Assembly (NCBI RefSeq): GCF_003688405.1
Contig: NZ_REFC01000012.1
Span: 248,001-312,000, forward strand
DNA from: Ulvibacter antarcticus
GTDB taxonomy: Bacteria; Bacteroidota; Bacteroidia; Flavobacteriales; Flavobacteriaceae
Length of the DNA stretch: 64,000 nucleotides
Direction of reading: 5' to 3'
Shown here: positions 37,798 to 46,141 of the stretch, in pieces
How the letters are laid out: each line of letters opens with the position of its first letter
How positions within the stretch are numbered: the first letter of the stretch is position 1
Notes under the pieces: generated by a model
Told to the model about the DNA's origin: nothing
Seen by the model: only the letters and a program-made list of their open reading frames with translations
Databases searched by the model: none
Translations under genes and position numbers: made by a program

Positions 37798-39123
37798 TCA
37801 CCAGGCTCTTTTCTTTACACTTTCTTCCTTTAATTTCCATGGGTTTTTAGCAGTGATAGCATCTTCAAAATCAAAGACGGAATAATAATGTAACAATTGG
37901 TCGGGATCATTCGGGTCTATTCTGATGGGAGCTATGGTTGAAGAAAGATTACTTTTATGAATAGCAAAACTATTCATCACCTGCTTCCACTCGTTATTCC
38001 GAAGAACAAATAAAAAGTATTTAGAAAAATCGTCATCATTAATGTTGGCAGTAAAAAGAAGGTAATCTCTGTCACTACCCTTGAATTTTAAAGATCTTAT
38101 GCGACCGCCAATTGTATTTGAAACTACCAAAGGTTTGCATTTCGAGTTTTCAAAACAAATTGTAGTACTCTCATTGGCTCTGTTCACAGCGCTGATATGA
38201 GCATAAAATGAATTTCGATCCCCGTTAAAGTCGGCTCGGACTTTCTGTACTTCAGAAACCGAAGCTAACTCTAAATTTTTGGTAGAGCCAGATACATTAA
38301 TTCTACTCTTCAAGGCTTGATCCGCCTGCTCCTCTCCAATCATTTCTACATAAACTCGACGTATTTGTAACGCTCCTGCAGTGCTAGTATCAATTGTTTC
38401 TTTTAATAAATAAGTGTTAGAATTTAAAGCGTTATCCGCGTCACTTTTAGAGGAAACAGTTATTTGAGTTGGTGCAATGATAGGGGATATATTATAGGTC
38501 TCTATCTGTTTCGAATAAGAAGTAGTGCGACTAAGATCGTTTGTATTAAGTGCATTCGGCCCAGTTGTCGTCATCTCATTATTGTCCAGATTGTTTTGTT
38601 TTGCTAAAAGAGCCTTTTCGGCCTCTTCCTGACTTATTTTTTCAACAATTATATACGGGCTTTCCTCTTTTTGGACAACAACAGCATGCGCTATGATTGG
38701 AAGGTTGGAAAAAGTATCTAAAACCTTAGCTGGTTGTGTTTGTTCCGGAATTATTACGACTTTCTTATCTCTTGCCTTAAGTAGGCTTTCGATACGTTGC
38801 TGTTCAAGTTGCAGTTCCCTAATGTTGTCCTTTAGAAGTTGAAGTCTTTTATCTATATCGACCATATCAAAAGACTCAATCGACCTTGACGGCTCAACTG
38901 AAGATTTATTTTTTACTTCTGAAGAAGAGTTTCTTCCATCAATTAACACATTTTCGAAAAATACATTTCGGATTTGCTCTTCTTCTAATTTATCTTTTTC
39001 TGAAATTGTTTCATGGTCTAATGGTTCGCTTATTCCATCATCCTGGCTAAAACCATCGCCGAAAATCACAAAAAATATGACAAATAAATACCTATGAAGA
39101 TTTTTTAGTTTTTCTACAATCAC
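37798..39123 (-). CDS. Exported protein of unknown function with three short internal repeats
   Basis: A 441-residue protein starting at a GTG that opens a signal peptide (core YLFVIFFVIFGDGFSQ, about 12-27). A coiled coil spans about 88-120. Between about 160 and 290 a unit of strand plus helix occurs three times: EEAEKALLAKQNNL, DADNALNSNTYLL and EEQADQALKSRINV, each preceded by a hydrophobic strand, as in a small repeated module. The C-terminal third (from about 310) is beta-rich. I do not recognise a family. Envelope location is likely; the gene stands alone, convergent with the EEP gene. Confidence 0.75.
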   Translation of the reverse strand: MIVEKLKNLHRYLFVIFFVIFGDGFSQDDGISEPLDHETISEKDKLEEEQIRNVFFENVLIDGRNSSSEVKNKSSVEPSRSIESFDMVDIDKRLQLLKDNIRELQLEQQRIESLLKARDKKVVIIPEQTQPAKVLDTFSNLPIIAHAVVVQKEESPYIIVEKISQEEAEKALLAKQNNLDNNEMTTTGPNALNTNDLSRTTSYSKQIETYNISPIIAPTQITVSSKSDADNALNSNTYLLKETIDTSTAGALQIRRVYVEMIGEEQADQALKSRINVSGSTKNLELASVSEVQKVRADFNGDRNSFYAHISAVNRANESTTICFENSKCKPLVVSNTIGGRIRSLKFKGSDRDYLLFTANINDDDFSKYFLFVLRNNEWKQVMNSFAIHKSNLSSTIAPIRIDPNDPDQLLHYYSVFDFEDAITAKNPWKLKEESVKKRAW

Positions 39124-39316
39124 AATGACTACAATTTATAGTAAAGTACCGGGGAAGAAATACTTAGGTACCTTAAATTTAAAATAAAAATCGGACTTTT
39201 CCTAATTTTTATAAATGCTGAATCGTTGTGATTTTATGTCTATTCTACTCTCGTTCACCAATAAGCCTTGATTCTCTTGAACATAACAAATTTGAAGATA
39301 AAACGGCCGAAACTAC

Positions 39317-41179
39317 TTAGGTCTCCACTGAACTCTTATAATCTATTCGACTACTCCCAATATTTCTGTCTTCTTCTAGTAATTTTTCTTGTTGAGCAAT
39401 CTCTGCTCTTGCTCTAAAAATATACTCTTTCTCGTTTTTAGGAGTATTCGCTAATCGTCTTAAACTTTCCTCGTCGAGTTGAATGAATTTCTGTGCTTGC
39501 TCATCGGTTGCTTTTTTGTCGAAACCTATATGTTGAAGTACATCACTTGCCAATTTAATAGAAGTATCGAGCGATTCCCGATAAATATGATCCACTCCCA
39601 TATTTACCAATTCATAAGCGTCATAGCGGTTCTTTGCACGTACCATTAGTTTTAGATTAGGATATTTCAGTTTAATTTTCTTTACGAGATTTTGAGAATC
39701 GACCGGATTATCCAAAGCAAGAATAAGGACGTCGGCTTCAGCAATACCGGCAGACTCTAATAAGTCTATTCTAGTTGCATCGCCATAGTAAACTTCAAAG
39801 CCCATTTTTCTTAGTAAATCTACACGATTTGAATCCTGATCAAGTACGGTAGTTTTCACTCCATGAGCACGTAGAAATCTACCGATAGTACTTCCGAAGT
39901 GCCCAAAACCAACCAAAAGAACTTTGTGAGTCTCATGAATCGTATCCATTGGTTTATTCTCAGAAACCTTGGTGCCAATGCGCGGAAGAACGAAGCGTTC
40001 ATTTACAACTGCTAAAATTGGTGTGAGCGCCATTGTTAATGCAGTTACAACCAGCATGATATCGAGCTGTTCTCTGTTGAAAATATTAAGTTGAAATGCG
40101 AATGACAGCAATACGAATGCAAACTCCCCTATCTGTGCCAACCCAATGGCTAATAATAAATTTTGATCAATTTTCAACTTAAATAACACCCCAACCAAAA
40201 GCAGAACAGCTGCTTTTAAAATTATGATTCCAACAACAAGACTCCCTATTAATATTGGGTTATCCCCGATTACTATAAAATTAATGGATGCGCCTACTGC
40301 CATAAAGAACAATCCTAATAGCAAGCCTTTAAAGGGTTCCAGGGTACTTTCCAATTCATGTTTAAATTCGCTGGTCGCCAAAACCACACCGCCGAGGAAA
40401 GCGCCCAAAGCGGGACTCAAACCCACTAATTCCATAACATAAGAGATCCCAAAAACAATCAATAATGCTGAGGCTGTTAATAGTTCTCTCACCTTAGTTG
40501 AAGCCACTTTTCGCAACATTGGGACAACAAGATATCGACCAGCAACCACTATGGATACTACCGAAAGTACAATCGCCAAGGCTTGAAAACCTAAAGGTAA
40601 ATTATCTAGTAATTTGGTATGAACAGCAACATCGCCAGTGTTAGCAATTAGGGTCTTTTCAGTATTCGCCAGCAAAGGAAGAATACCCAACATGAAAATC
40701 ACGATAATATCCTGAAATAGGAGAATTGAGAATGAAGAAGCTCCATAGGTCGTATTCATCAATCCCTTTTCTTTTATAGCCTGAAGTGTAATTGCAGTAG
40801 AAGAAAGTGCCACAGCCATTGAAACTGTTAATGAAATCTTCCAATCAATTCCGAAGGAAACAAAAAGCAGATATGAAATAAGCGTCGTACCAACGACTTG
40901 GACTCCTCCCATTCCAAGAATTGTTTTTCTCATCCTCCAAAAATCCTTCGGTTCTATCTCAAGACCAATTAAAAACAGCATCATAACCACTCCAAATTCT
41001 GCAATTTCCAGGATATCTTCACCTTCGTGACCCACGTATCCCAAGACATATGGTCCTATTAGAATACCTGCAAAAAGATATCCAATTACAGAACTCAAGC
41101 CTAGTTTTGTAGCAATTCGTACGCAGATAATCGCGCCGGCAAGAAAAACAATTATTTCAAAAAGAATACTTCCACTCAT
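39317..41179 (-). CDS. KefB/KefC-type cation:proton antiporter with RCK_N domain
   Basis: A 620-residue inner-membrane CPA2-family protein. Residues 1-385 form the antiporter domain with about 12 helices (ISYVMELVGLSPALGAFLGG is a typical conserved helix pair). From about residue 405 an RCK_N/TrkA-N Rossmann domain follows (VGFGHFGSTIGRFL, then VYYGDATRIDLL), which binds nucleotide or, in KefB/C, glutathione adducts. A charged tail of about 60 residues ends the protein. KefB/C export potassium and acidify the cytosol to protect against electrophiles. The next genes upstream are a nitroreductase operon under an HxlR regulator, which suits an electrophile-stress unit; a TACCTTTG box and a 12-bp palindrome in the 87-base gap suggest it also has its own promoter. 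Confidence 0.9.
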   Translation of the reverse strand: MSGSILFEIIVFLAGAIICVRIATKLGLSSVIGYLFAGILIGPYVLGYVGHEGEDILEIAEFGVVMMLFLIGLEIEPKDFWRMRKTILGMGGVQVVGTTLISYLLFVSFGIDWKISLTVSMAVALSSTAITLQAIKEKGLMNTTYGASSFSILLFQDIIVIFMLGILPLLANTEKTLIANTGDVAVHTKLLDNLPLGFQALAIVLSVVSIVVAGRYLVVPMLRKVASTKVRELLTASALLIVFGISYVMELVGLSPALGAFLGGVVLATSEFKHELESTLEPFKGLLLGLFFMAVGASINFIVIGDNPILIGSLVVGIIILKAAVLLLVGVLFKLKIDQNLLLAIGLAQIGEFAFVLLSFAFQLNIFNREQLDIMLVVTALTMALTPILAVVNERFVLPRIGTKVSENKPMDTIHETHKVLLVGFGHFGSTIGRFLRAHGVKTTVLDQDSNRVDLLRKMGFEVYYGDATRIDLLESAGIAEADVLILALDNPVDSQNLVKKIKLKYPNLKLMVRAKNRYDAYELVNMGVDHIYRESLDTSIKLASDVLQHIGFDKKATDEQAQKFIQLDEESLRRLANTPKNEKEYIFRARAEIAQQEKLLEEDRNIGSSRIDYKSSVET

Positions 41180-41220
41180 ACTTTCATATTAAAACTAATT
41201 CTCAATCAATGGTGGCAACT

Positions 41221-41251
41221 AAACTATAGTTTTCACCTTACAGCAAAGGTA
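41221..41251 (-). promoter_or_regulatory. Candidate promoter and palindrome upstream of the Kef-type gene
   Basis: On the minus strand TACCTTTG (41251-41244) matches TAnnTTTG exactly, but no TTG box stands at the usual distance. Just downstream lies the perfect 12-bp palindrome AAACTATAGTTT (41221-41232), which contains the ACTATA half-site of the HxlR-type operators at 42357 and 42492. Confidence 0.4.
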
Positions 41252-41266
41252 TAATTTGAAATTGTT

Positions 41267-41644
41267 TTAATACATCGTATTAGGATTCTTCGAACTTTTC
41301 GGAATCTGTTGAATAGCATCCCAATGCTCGCAGATTTTTCCCTGTTCGTCAAATCTAAAAAAATCCATGGTCACATATTGATCATTTTCAGGCCATGTTT
41401 GATGCGTATGCAGTGCTACCAGATCTCCTTCCGCAATGCAACGTACAAATTCTATAGTCTTTTCGGGATACTCCTGTTGCATTCTTTCAAAATAAGTTAT
41501 AAATCCTTCTGTACCATCTGCAACTTCTGGGTTGTGTTGTAGATACTCACTACCTACATATTCGCTAATTGCTTTTCTAGGGTTCCCTTTATAGGCAGTA
41601 TCATAGAAAGCTATTGCATTTTGCTTATTATTCTCTAAACTCAT
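41267..41644 (-). CDS. SnoaL-like/NTF2-fold small enzyme
   Basis: A 125-residue protein of the predicted SnoaL-like aldol-condensation group: a cone-shaped NTF2 fold. Typical motifs are KAISEYVGSEYLQHNPEVADG at about 23-43 and DFFRFDEQGKICEHWDAIQ near 94-112. Members act on small organic molecules; physiological substrates are mostly unknown. The gene follows the nitroreductase by 30 bases on the same strand, so they form an operon under HxlR control, suggesting a role in detoxifying or remodelling reactive compounds. Confidence 0.88.
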   Translation of the reverse strand: MSLENNKQNAIAFYDTAYKGNPRKAISEYVGSEYLQHNPEVADGTEGFITYFERMQQEYPEKTIEFVRCIAEGDLVALHTHQTWPENDQYVTMDFFRFDEQGKICEHWDAIQQIPKSSKNPNTMY

Positions 41645-41674
41645 TTCAAAAATTTTAGTTTTTTAACCAATCAA

Positions 41675-42331
41675 CTACGCGAGTTGAGTCATAATTTCTG
41701 CTTCAGGTAATCTCGATTTTGGCAAAGCTGCATTAAAGTCGGTTGCTTTTCGATATCCCAAAGATACGACAGCCAATGCAGTAAATCCTTTTTTGCGAAG
41801 ACCGAATTCGGTATCTAATGCTTTAAGGTCTACCCCTTCCATTGGCACGGCATCAATACCTAAAGCTGCCACACCTAGTAACAATGAACCCATATTCAAA
41901 TAAACTTGTTTTTCCAACCAATGTTGCAAATCTTTGAAGTCGTATCTATGTAAATCTGCAAATACCTTTCTTCCGGCGTGCATTTGATCTTTAAACTCTT
42001 GTTTTGCATAACGACCATCCTTATCCTCCTGTTCTAATAAATGGCGCATATAGGTTTCATCTGCATCCGTTCTGGCACAAAAAACGATCACGTGCGACGC
42101 GTCCATTACCTTCGGTTTATTAAAGCTAAAAAAGCCTTCTGTTGCTTTGCTAACACGTTCTTTTCCTTCGGAAGTATTTGCAATAATAAAGTGCCATGGC
42201 TGCATGTTTGTACTTGACGGACTCAGGCGTAGAACTCCTTTTATTTGTTCGAAATGTTCTTCGGAAATTTTCTTGGAAGCATCAAATTCTTTTGCTGAAT
42301 AACGTTTGTTCGAAATATCAATTAAATTCAT
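41675..42331 (-). CDS. nfsB: Oxygen-insensitive NAD(P)H nitroreductase (NfsB-like)
   Basis: A 218-residue FMN flavoprotein closely resembling E. coli NfsB/dihydropteridine reductase throughout: KEFDASKKISEEHFEQIKGV, LSPSSTNMQPWHFIIAN (phosphate-binding region), and GVAALGIDAVPMEG (FMN and substrate site) are almost the same as the enteric enzyme, as is the C-terminal FNAALPKSRLPE. It reduces nitroaromatics and quinones two electrons at a time with NAD(P)H in the cytosol. It is divergent from an HxlR-family gene, and a 17-bp palindrome 26 bases before its start is repeated exactly near the regulator's promoter, so induction by quinones or electrophiles through that regulator is likely. Confidence 0.94.
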   Translation of the reverse strand: MNLIDISNKRYSAKEFDASKKISEEHFEQIKGVLRLSPSSTNMQPWHFIIANTSEGKERVSKATEGFFSFNKPKVMDASHVIVFCARTDADETYMRHLLEQEDKDGRYAKQEFKDQMHAGRKVFADLHRYDFKDLQHWLEKQVYLNMGSLLLGVAALGIDAVPMEGVDLKALDTEFGLRKKGFTALAVVSLGYRKATDFNAALPKSRLPEAEIMTQLA

Positions 42332-42356
42332 CTATCAGTATTTATATATTAATTAA

Positions 42357-42373
42357 ACTATAAAAAGTATAGT
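42357..42373. promoter_or_regulatory. HxlR-type operator, nfsB-proximal copy
   Basis: ACTATAAAAAGTATAGT, a 6-5-6 palindrome, 26 bases upstream of the nitroreductase start. The identical 17 bases recur at 42492-42508. Confidence 0.75.
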
Positions 42374-42491
42374 GACAAAAGTAATTACAGTTAATGTTTC
42401 TCACAATAACGGTCGAAAATGATAGTACAAAAAAAGCATACATAAAAATATTAACTATTTGTTAATCAGGATTTTAAAAATAAATTTATTT

Positions 42492-42508
42492 ACTATAAAA
42501 AGTATAGT
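42492..42508. promoter_or_regulatory. HxlR-type operator, regulator-proximal copy
   Basis: Second exact copy of ACTATAAAAAGTATAGT. Its last base is the first T of the -33 TTG (42508-42510) of the regulator's promoter, so bound protein would compete with RNA polymerase. Confidence 0.75.
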
Positions 42509-42538
42509 TGTATTAATAGTTATAGTGTTGTAGCTTTG
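42508..42538 (+). promoter_or_regulatory. Bacteroidetes-type promoter of the HxlR-family gene
   Basis: TTG (42508-42510), 20-base spacer, TAGCTTTG (42531-42538), an exact match to TTG-N20-TAnnTTTG. The ATG follows 20 bases downstream. Confidence 0.7.
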
Positions 42539-42558
42539 CCCTTAAATATATCATCATT

Positions 42559-42933
42559 ATGGAAGTAGCTCCTAAAAAACAAATCATAAAATATAACGAT
42601 AAACTGTTTTCCTGTTCTACAAGCATCGCCATGGAATTAATTGGTGGCAAATGGAAAAGTGTCATTTTGGTTTATTTAATCGATGGTAAAAAACGGTATA
42701 GTGAACTTCGGAAATTAATTGCGACCATCACTGAACGTACACTTAGCTTACAGTTGAAGCAGTTGGAAAAAGATGGTTTAATTAATAGAAAGGTTTATAC
42801 AAGAAAACCTCCGTTAAAGGTTGAATATTCGCTCACTCCTTTCGGTGAAAGTTTAGCGCCTGTTCTAATATCTATTGCCAAATGGGGAAACACTGTTGCA
42901 AATGAAAAGGGAGAGTTTTTGGAGGTAGATTAA
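42559..42933 (+). CDS. HxlR-family winged-helix regulator, probably redox-sensing
   Basis: A 124-residue regulator. The family core is plain: SIAMELIGGKWKSVILVYLIDGKKRYSELRK (about 22-52), TERTLSLQLKQLEKDGLI, then the wing KVEYSLTPFGESLAPVL. Cys19, just before the first helix (LFSCSTS), is in the place used by the quinone/HOCl-sensing members such as YodB and HypR. It is divergent from the nitroreductase operon, and identical palindromes flank the intergenic region, so it probably represses both itself and the operon until the cysteine is modified. Confidence 0.92.
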   Translation: MEVAPKKQIIKYNDKLFSCSTSIAMELIGGKWKSVILVYLIDGKKRYSELRKLIATITERTLSLQLKQLEKDGLINRKVYTRKPPLKVEYSLTPFGESLAPVLISIAKWGNTVANEKGEFLEVD

Positions 42934-42959
42934 AGTGAAGAATTATGATTAACAGACGG

Positions 42960-43502
42960 CTATATTTTTTTCAGAATAAACCTAAAAAATTGTTGGATTC
43001 TATCTATTAACCCGATGAATAGATATAATCCATAATAAAAAGTGATCGTAATATTTATCAAAATAAATAGGATTAATAGCCCCCATTTCAAGCGTACAGC
43101 CCAAAAAAACCAACTAATGTCATGTTCCGAATTCAAATCGTTTACAAATATTAAGAATTGATAGTTTTCTATGACGTCGGCAATACCTGGAAAAAAGCAA
43201 GCTACATATAAAAACCAAGGCAAGCTTTTACCTATAGAAAGGGCTAGTATTTTTATTGATATTAGAAAGAGCAAGGTATAAACTGCAATAAAAAACCAAT
43301 CCAGAAACACATGATTTTTAAGTGTTTCTATCTTGTAGGGGGCTAACATTGCCTGTAGGTCATTCCAATTATTAGAAAACTGGATTTTCATTAAATTATC
43401 GACCTGATAATCATTAAGTAAGTAAAAAAGGCTTCCCACAATTAATAGAAAGGTAAATAAAACCCCCCAGCCAATACTGTATTTTACTAATTTGGTGAGC
43501 AT
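42960..43502 (-). CDS. Four-helix integral membrane protein of unknown function
   Basis: A 180-residue protein with about four membrane helices (near 10-30, 68-90, 92-112 and 128-162) and a positively charged, hydrophobic C-terminus. I recognise no family. Its ATG lies two bases after the stop of the patatin-like gene, so the two are co-transcribed and may act together in the membrane. Confidence 0.75.
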   Translation of the reverse strand: MLTKLVKYSIGWGVLFTFLLIVGSLFYLLNDYQVDNLMKIQFSNNWNDLQAMLAPYKIETLKNHVFLDWFFIAVYTLLFLISIKILALSIGKSLPWFLYVACFFPGIADVIENYQFLIFVNDLNSEHDISWFFWAVRLKWGLLILFILINITITFYYGLYLFIGLIDRIQQFFRFILKKI

Positions 43503-43504
43503 GA

Positions 43505-45058
43505 TTATTTCATTGGATTGTTAGCGCTATTTGTACGTATTTCATAGTATTCAGACCAGTTAAACTTTTCTAACTGTCGGATTGCCGCCTTAGCTCCTTC
43601 AAGAAACAAGGCTTTTTTATCTTCTGGTTTCATCCAAAAATTCAACCAATTAAACCCTTCTGTTTGTACGGTTTCTATACGAGTTTCAATTTCTTCATTT
43701 CGAAATAAATATTCATTATCATAAAAATTTCGAAAAGTAGAAAAGAAGGACATTATATACGATACCAACTTAACATTGTCAAACTCATCTTTTACTTTAA
43801 GTTTCTTTTTTTCTATTTCCTCGGGGGTTAGCTCTTCAGCTTTTTTGAGTACTCTTTTTGACAAGAGCACACCAAATGTTGGAAATCTAGGGTTTTTATT
43901 ATCAATCCTATGAAACTCACGAATGGGAAAATTAGACAACATACCCCCATCCACAAATCTAGCTTCCAATAATACTGGATCTTTGGGTACGTTCGTGTTA
44001 TAATGTTTTTTATTCGGAATAAATGTATAATAGATAAATGGAAGTGACATAGTAGCTCTTAAGTAGGCAGCCGGTTTTATTCTATCGGGATCAGTCCAGT
44101 AAAATCCAGCTTTTTCGGGAAATTTCACGATTCGATTATGTGTGAGATTTGCCGTTATTAATACTAATCTGCATGTTCCTTTTGTCTCCTTATACAGCTT
44201 GTTTTCTTTTAAGCGATCATTTAACTGAGATGTGTCATCTATTTGAAGTAAACCCAACAATTTATCAGCCCAGTTGTAAAACTCCTCCCCAGTGTTTATA
44301 CCAAAGCTACTCTTAAGTAACTTTACCAATAAAATATAAACCAGAATGATAAACGCGCCAATATTCATAGTACCAATGAGAAAATCATACGTACGCAAAT
44401 CTGAACCCGTTAAGCCCACACTGATATTAAAAATAAGGCCGAACAAGGCATATATTCCTACTAAAAAAGATAGTACTAAGATAAGACACAATAAACGCAA
44501 CCACAGTGCCTTATAATTTTTAAATAATTGCCGCTGAATGGTTCCAATGAATCCAGATTTTTCCATGAATTTACTAAAATCGGTATTTGCTATTATGTGC
44601 GTTAGTACTTCCGATTTTGTTGTTTGTCTGTGTTCTTCAGGGGTACTGAAAGGAGATTCCTGTTCATAGATACTGTTAGGTAAGCCTGCCAAAAACATCG
44701 CATTAATGGCACCCGCACTCGTTCCACCATGGCTATAAAATCGGATACCAACTTTTTCCATGACATAGGTGTAGCCTAAAAGCGCAATCCCATACATTCC
44801 GCCACCTTGTTGAACAAGATCGATAACAGGTCTTTGGTAGATTTTTCCTTTAAAAGTTTCTGCGATAGTGACACTGGAAATACAATGACGATTAATTTTA
44901 CCATCTTTTAGTTTGCTTCCAATTTTGGAGTCCTTTTTATTGATCTCTTCCTTAAGCAATTTATCGGCTTGAAATAACATTTCAAAAGTGTTTACTTTAT
45001 TATTTTCTGCTATTGTCTTTTCCTTGTATGCCTTATTGAAAAAATCTTCTATATCCAT
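43505..45058 (-). CDS. Patatin-like phospholipase with two membrane helices
   Basis: A 517-residue patatin-type lipid acyl hydrolase. The oxyanion loop QGGGMYG (84-90), the nucleophile elbow GTSAG with Ser114, and the dyad aspartate in DGGMLSNFPI (Asp370) are all intact, so the enzyme should be active. Between them lies an insertion of about 190 residues that contains two membrane helices (about 190-210 and 227-247). Ordinary patatins do not carry such an insertion, so this one is anchored to the inner membrane with the two catalytic parts on the same side. No signal peptide is present. It is the first gene of a two-gene operon with a small membrane protein. The substrate is probably phospholipid; the role is unknown. 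Confidence 0.87.
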   Translation of the reverse strand: MDIEDFFNKAYKEKTIAENNKVNTFEMLFQADKLLKEEINKKDSKIGSKLKDGKINRHCISSVTIAETFKGKIYQRPVIDLVQQGGGMYGIALLGYTYVMEKVGIRFYSHGGTSAGAINAMFLAGLPNSIYEQESPFSTPEEHRQTTKSEVLTHIIANTDFSKFMEKSGFIGTIQRQLFKNYKALWLRLLCLILVLSFLVGIYALFGLIFNISVGLTGSDLRTYDFLIGTMNIGAFIILVYILLVKLLKSSFGINTGEEFYNWADKLLGLLQIDDTSQLNDRLKENKLYKETKGTCRLVLITANLTHNRIVKFPEKAGFYWTDPDRIKPAAYLRATMSLPFIYYTFIPNKKHYNTNVPKDPVLLEARFVDGGMLSNFPIREFHRIDNKNPRFPTFGVLLSKRVLKKAEELTPEEIEKKKLKVKDEFDNVKLVSYIMSFFSTFRNFYDNEYLFRNEEIETRIETVQTEGFNWLNFWMKPEDKKALFLEGAKAAIRQLEKFNWSEYYEIRTNSANNPMK

Positions 45059-45173
45059 TATGTAGCAATTCTATATTAATCATTAAAATATGGGTGGATC
45101 ATATCTTAAAAATTGGCTCTGAATACATTAAAGATAATAGATTTAAAAACCAATGAAAACGCTTCTTCTTAAA

Positions 45174-45191
45174 AAGGGGTTATTACCCCTT
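45174..45191. other. Small GC-containing hairpin upstream of the patatin-like gene
   Basis: AAGGGGT pairs with ACCCCTT around a 4-base loop. On the minus strand it is followed by TTTTT, so it could end leftward transcription or attenuate the patatin operon. No gene upstream needs such a terminator. Confidence 0.3.
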
Positions 45192-45300
45192 CGTTAATTA
45201 TTGATTTACCTCTAACCTCGATGATAAATATGAGTTACATTAGCGATTTACTTGAAAGTCAGACAAATCTAATAATCCTAACAAAAATCAATTTTTAATA

Positions 45301-45504
45301 ATGGAAGAATACCTTGTAACTATTACCTGTGAGGATATTTCTATATTTAAAACTATCATTAAAGAGAATGGAAGGATCCTCGAAAAGTGTAAAGGAAGCC
45401 CGGTGAAATATTATTGTTTTAATGCCGTACTTTCTAAAACCGCAATTGAGAAAATAAGGCATTTTGCGCATGTCGAAATTAAAGAGACTCTTATTTCTAA
45501 ATAG
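45301..45504 (+). CDS. Possible small protein of unknown function
   Basis: A 67-codon open frame starting MEEYLVTITCEDISIF with alternating strand and helix (a beta-alpha-beta pattern, mixed charge, two cysteines) and normal codon use. There is no signal peptide. It could be a small ferredoxin-like-fold protein; no family was recognised, and no promoter box is clear upstream. It is kept because its composition is protein-like and nothing overlaps it. Confidence 0.5.
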   Translation: MEEYLVTITCEDISIFKTIIKENGRILEKCKGSPVKYYCFNAVLSKTAIEKIRHFAHVEIKETLISK

Positions 45505-45748
45505 AAGATGAAATGCTCTTGATTAATATTGATAGCTAAATATGGATCATTTCGAGATTGAATTATAGTCAGTTTAAGATTTGAAATTATCTATATAGCG
45601 CGTTCAAGTATAAAATATTCTTTAATATTTCACTTCAAAAGTTAAGATTCGTTAAAGTTATTATTAAAGAAATACTAAAGTGCATTATCGATGCAGAATG
45701 AATGAAGAATATAATCTAAATTCGTGCTAACAAATAAAAAATCATACC

Positions 45749-45985
45749 ATGAAAAGACAACAGAAAACAGGATTATTGGCGTTATTAGGACTTGGTGCAG
45801 GTGCGTTTGCGTTTTATAAATATAAAACTATGTCACCAGAGAAAAAAGCTCAGTTAAAAGGAGATCTTAATGATGCAGGGCGTAAAATAAAAGATAAAGT
45901 AGAAGAGGTAGAATCTACCCTTTCTGATAAATACGTTCAGCTAAAAAACACCGTTAGAAAAGAAGCTAATGATATTGCCAGCTAA
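45749..45985 (+). CDS. YtxH-like small membrane-anchored stress protein
   Basis: A 78-residue protein: one N-terminal membrane helix (TGLLALLGLGAGAFAFYKY, about 7-25) followed by a lysine/glutamate-rich amphipathic helix (MSPEKKAQLKGDLNDAGRKI onward). This build is that of YtxH/general-stress-type proteins, abundant under stress in many bacteria with no known activity. A strong terminator follows 20 bases after the stop, so it is a monocistronic gene. Confidence 0.75.
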   Translation: MKRQQKTGLLALLGLGAGAFAFYKYKTMSPEKKAQLKGDLNDAGRKIKDKVEEVESTLSDKYVQLKNTVRKEANDIAS

Positions 45986-46004
45986 ACCTTTGGTAAGCTT
46001 AGAC

Positions 46005-46033
46005 AAAAAATCCTGCTAAATGCAGGATTTTTT
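46005..46033 (+). terminator. Intrinsic terminator after the YtxH-like gene
   Basis: AAAAAATCCTGC (46005-46016) pairs with GCAGGATTTTTT (46022-46033) around a 5-base loop; the stem's own T run continues into TTTTTTG. Twelve perfect pairs make this a confident call. Confidence 0.9.
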
Positions 46034-46141
46034 GTTTAGAAAAAGTGCTGTCGATCATCAACCGTAAAATGTCATATCGCATATAGCTTTTTAAATGATA
46101 TAATGACTATCCTAACAGTAGAATTGGTGTTTTTTTTGATC

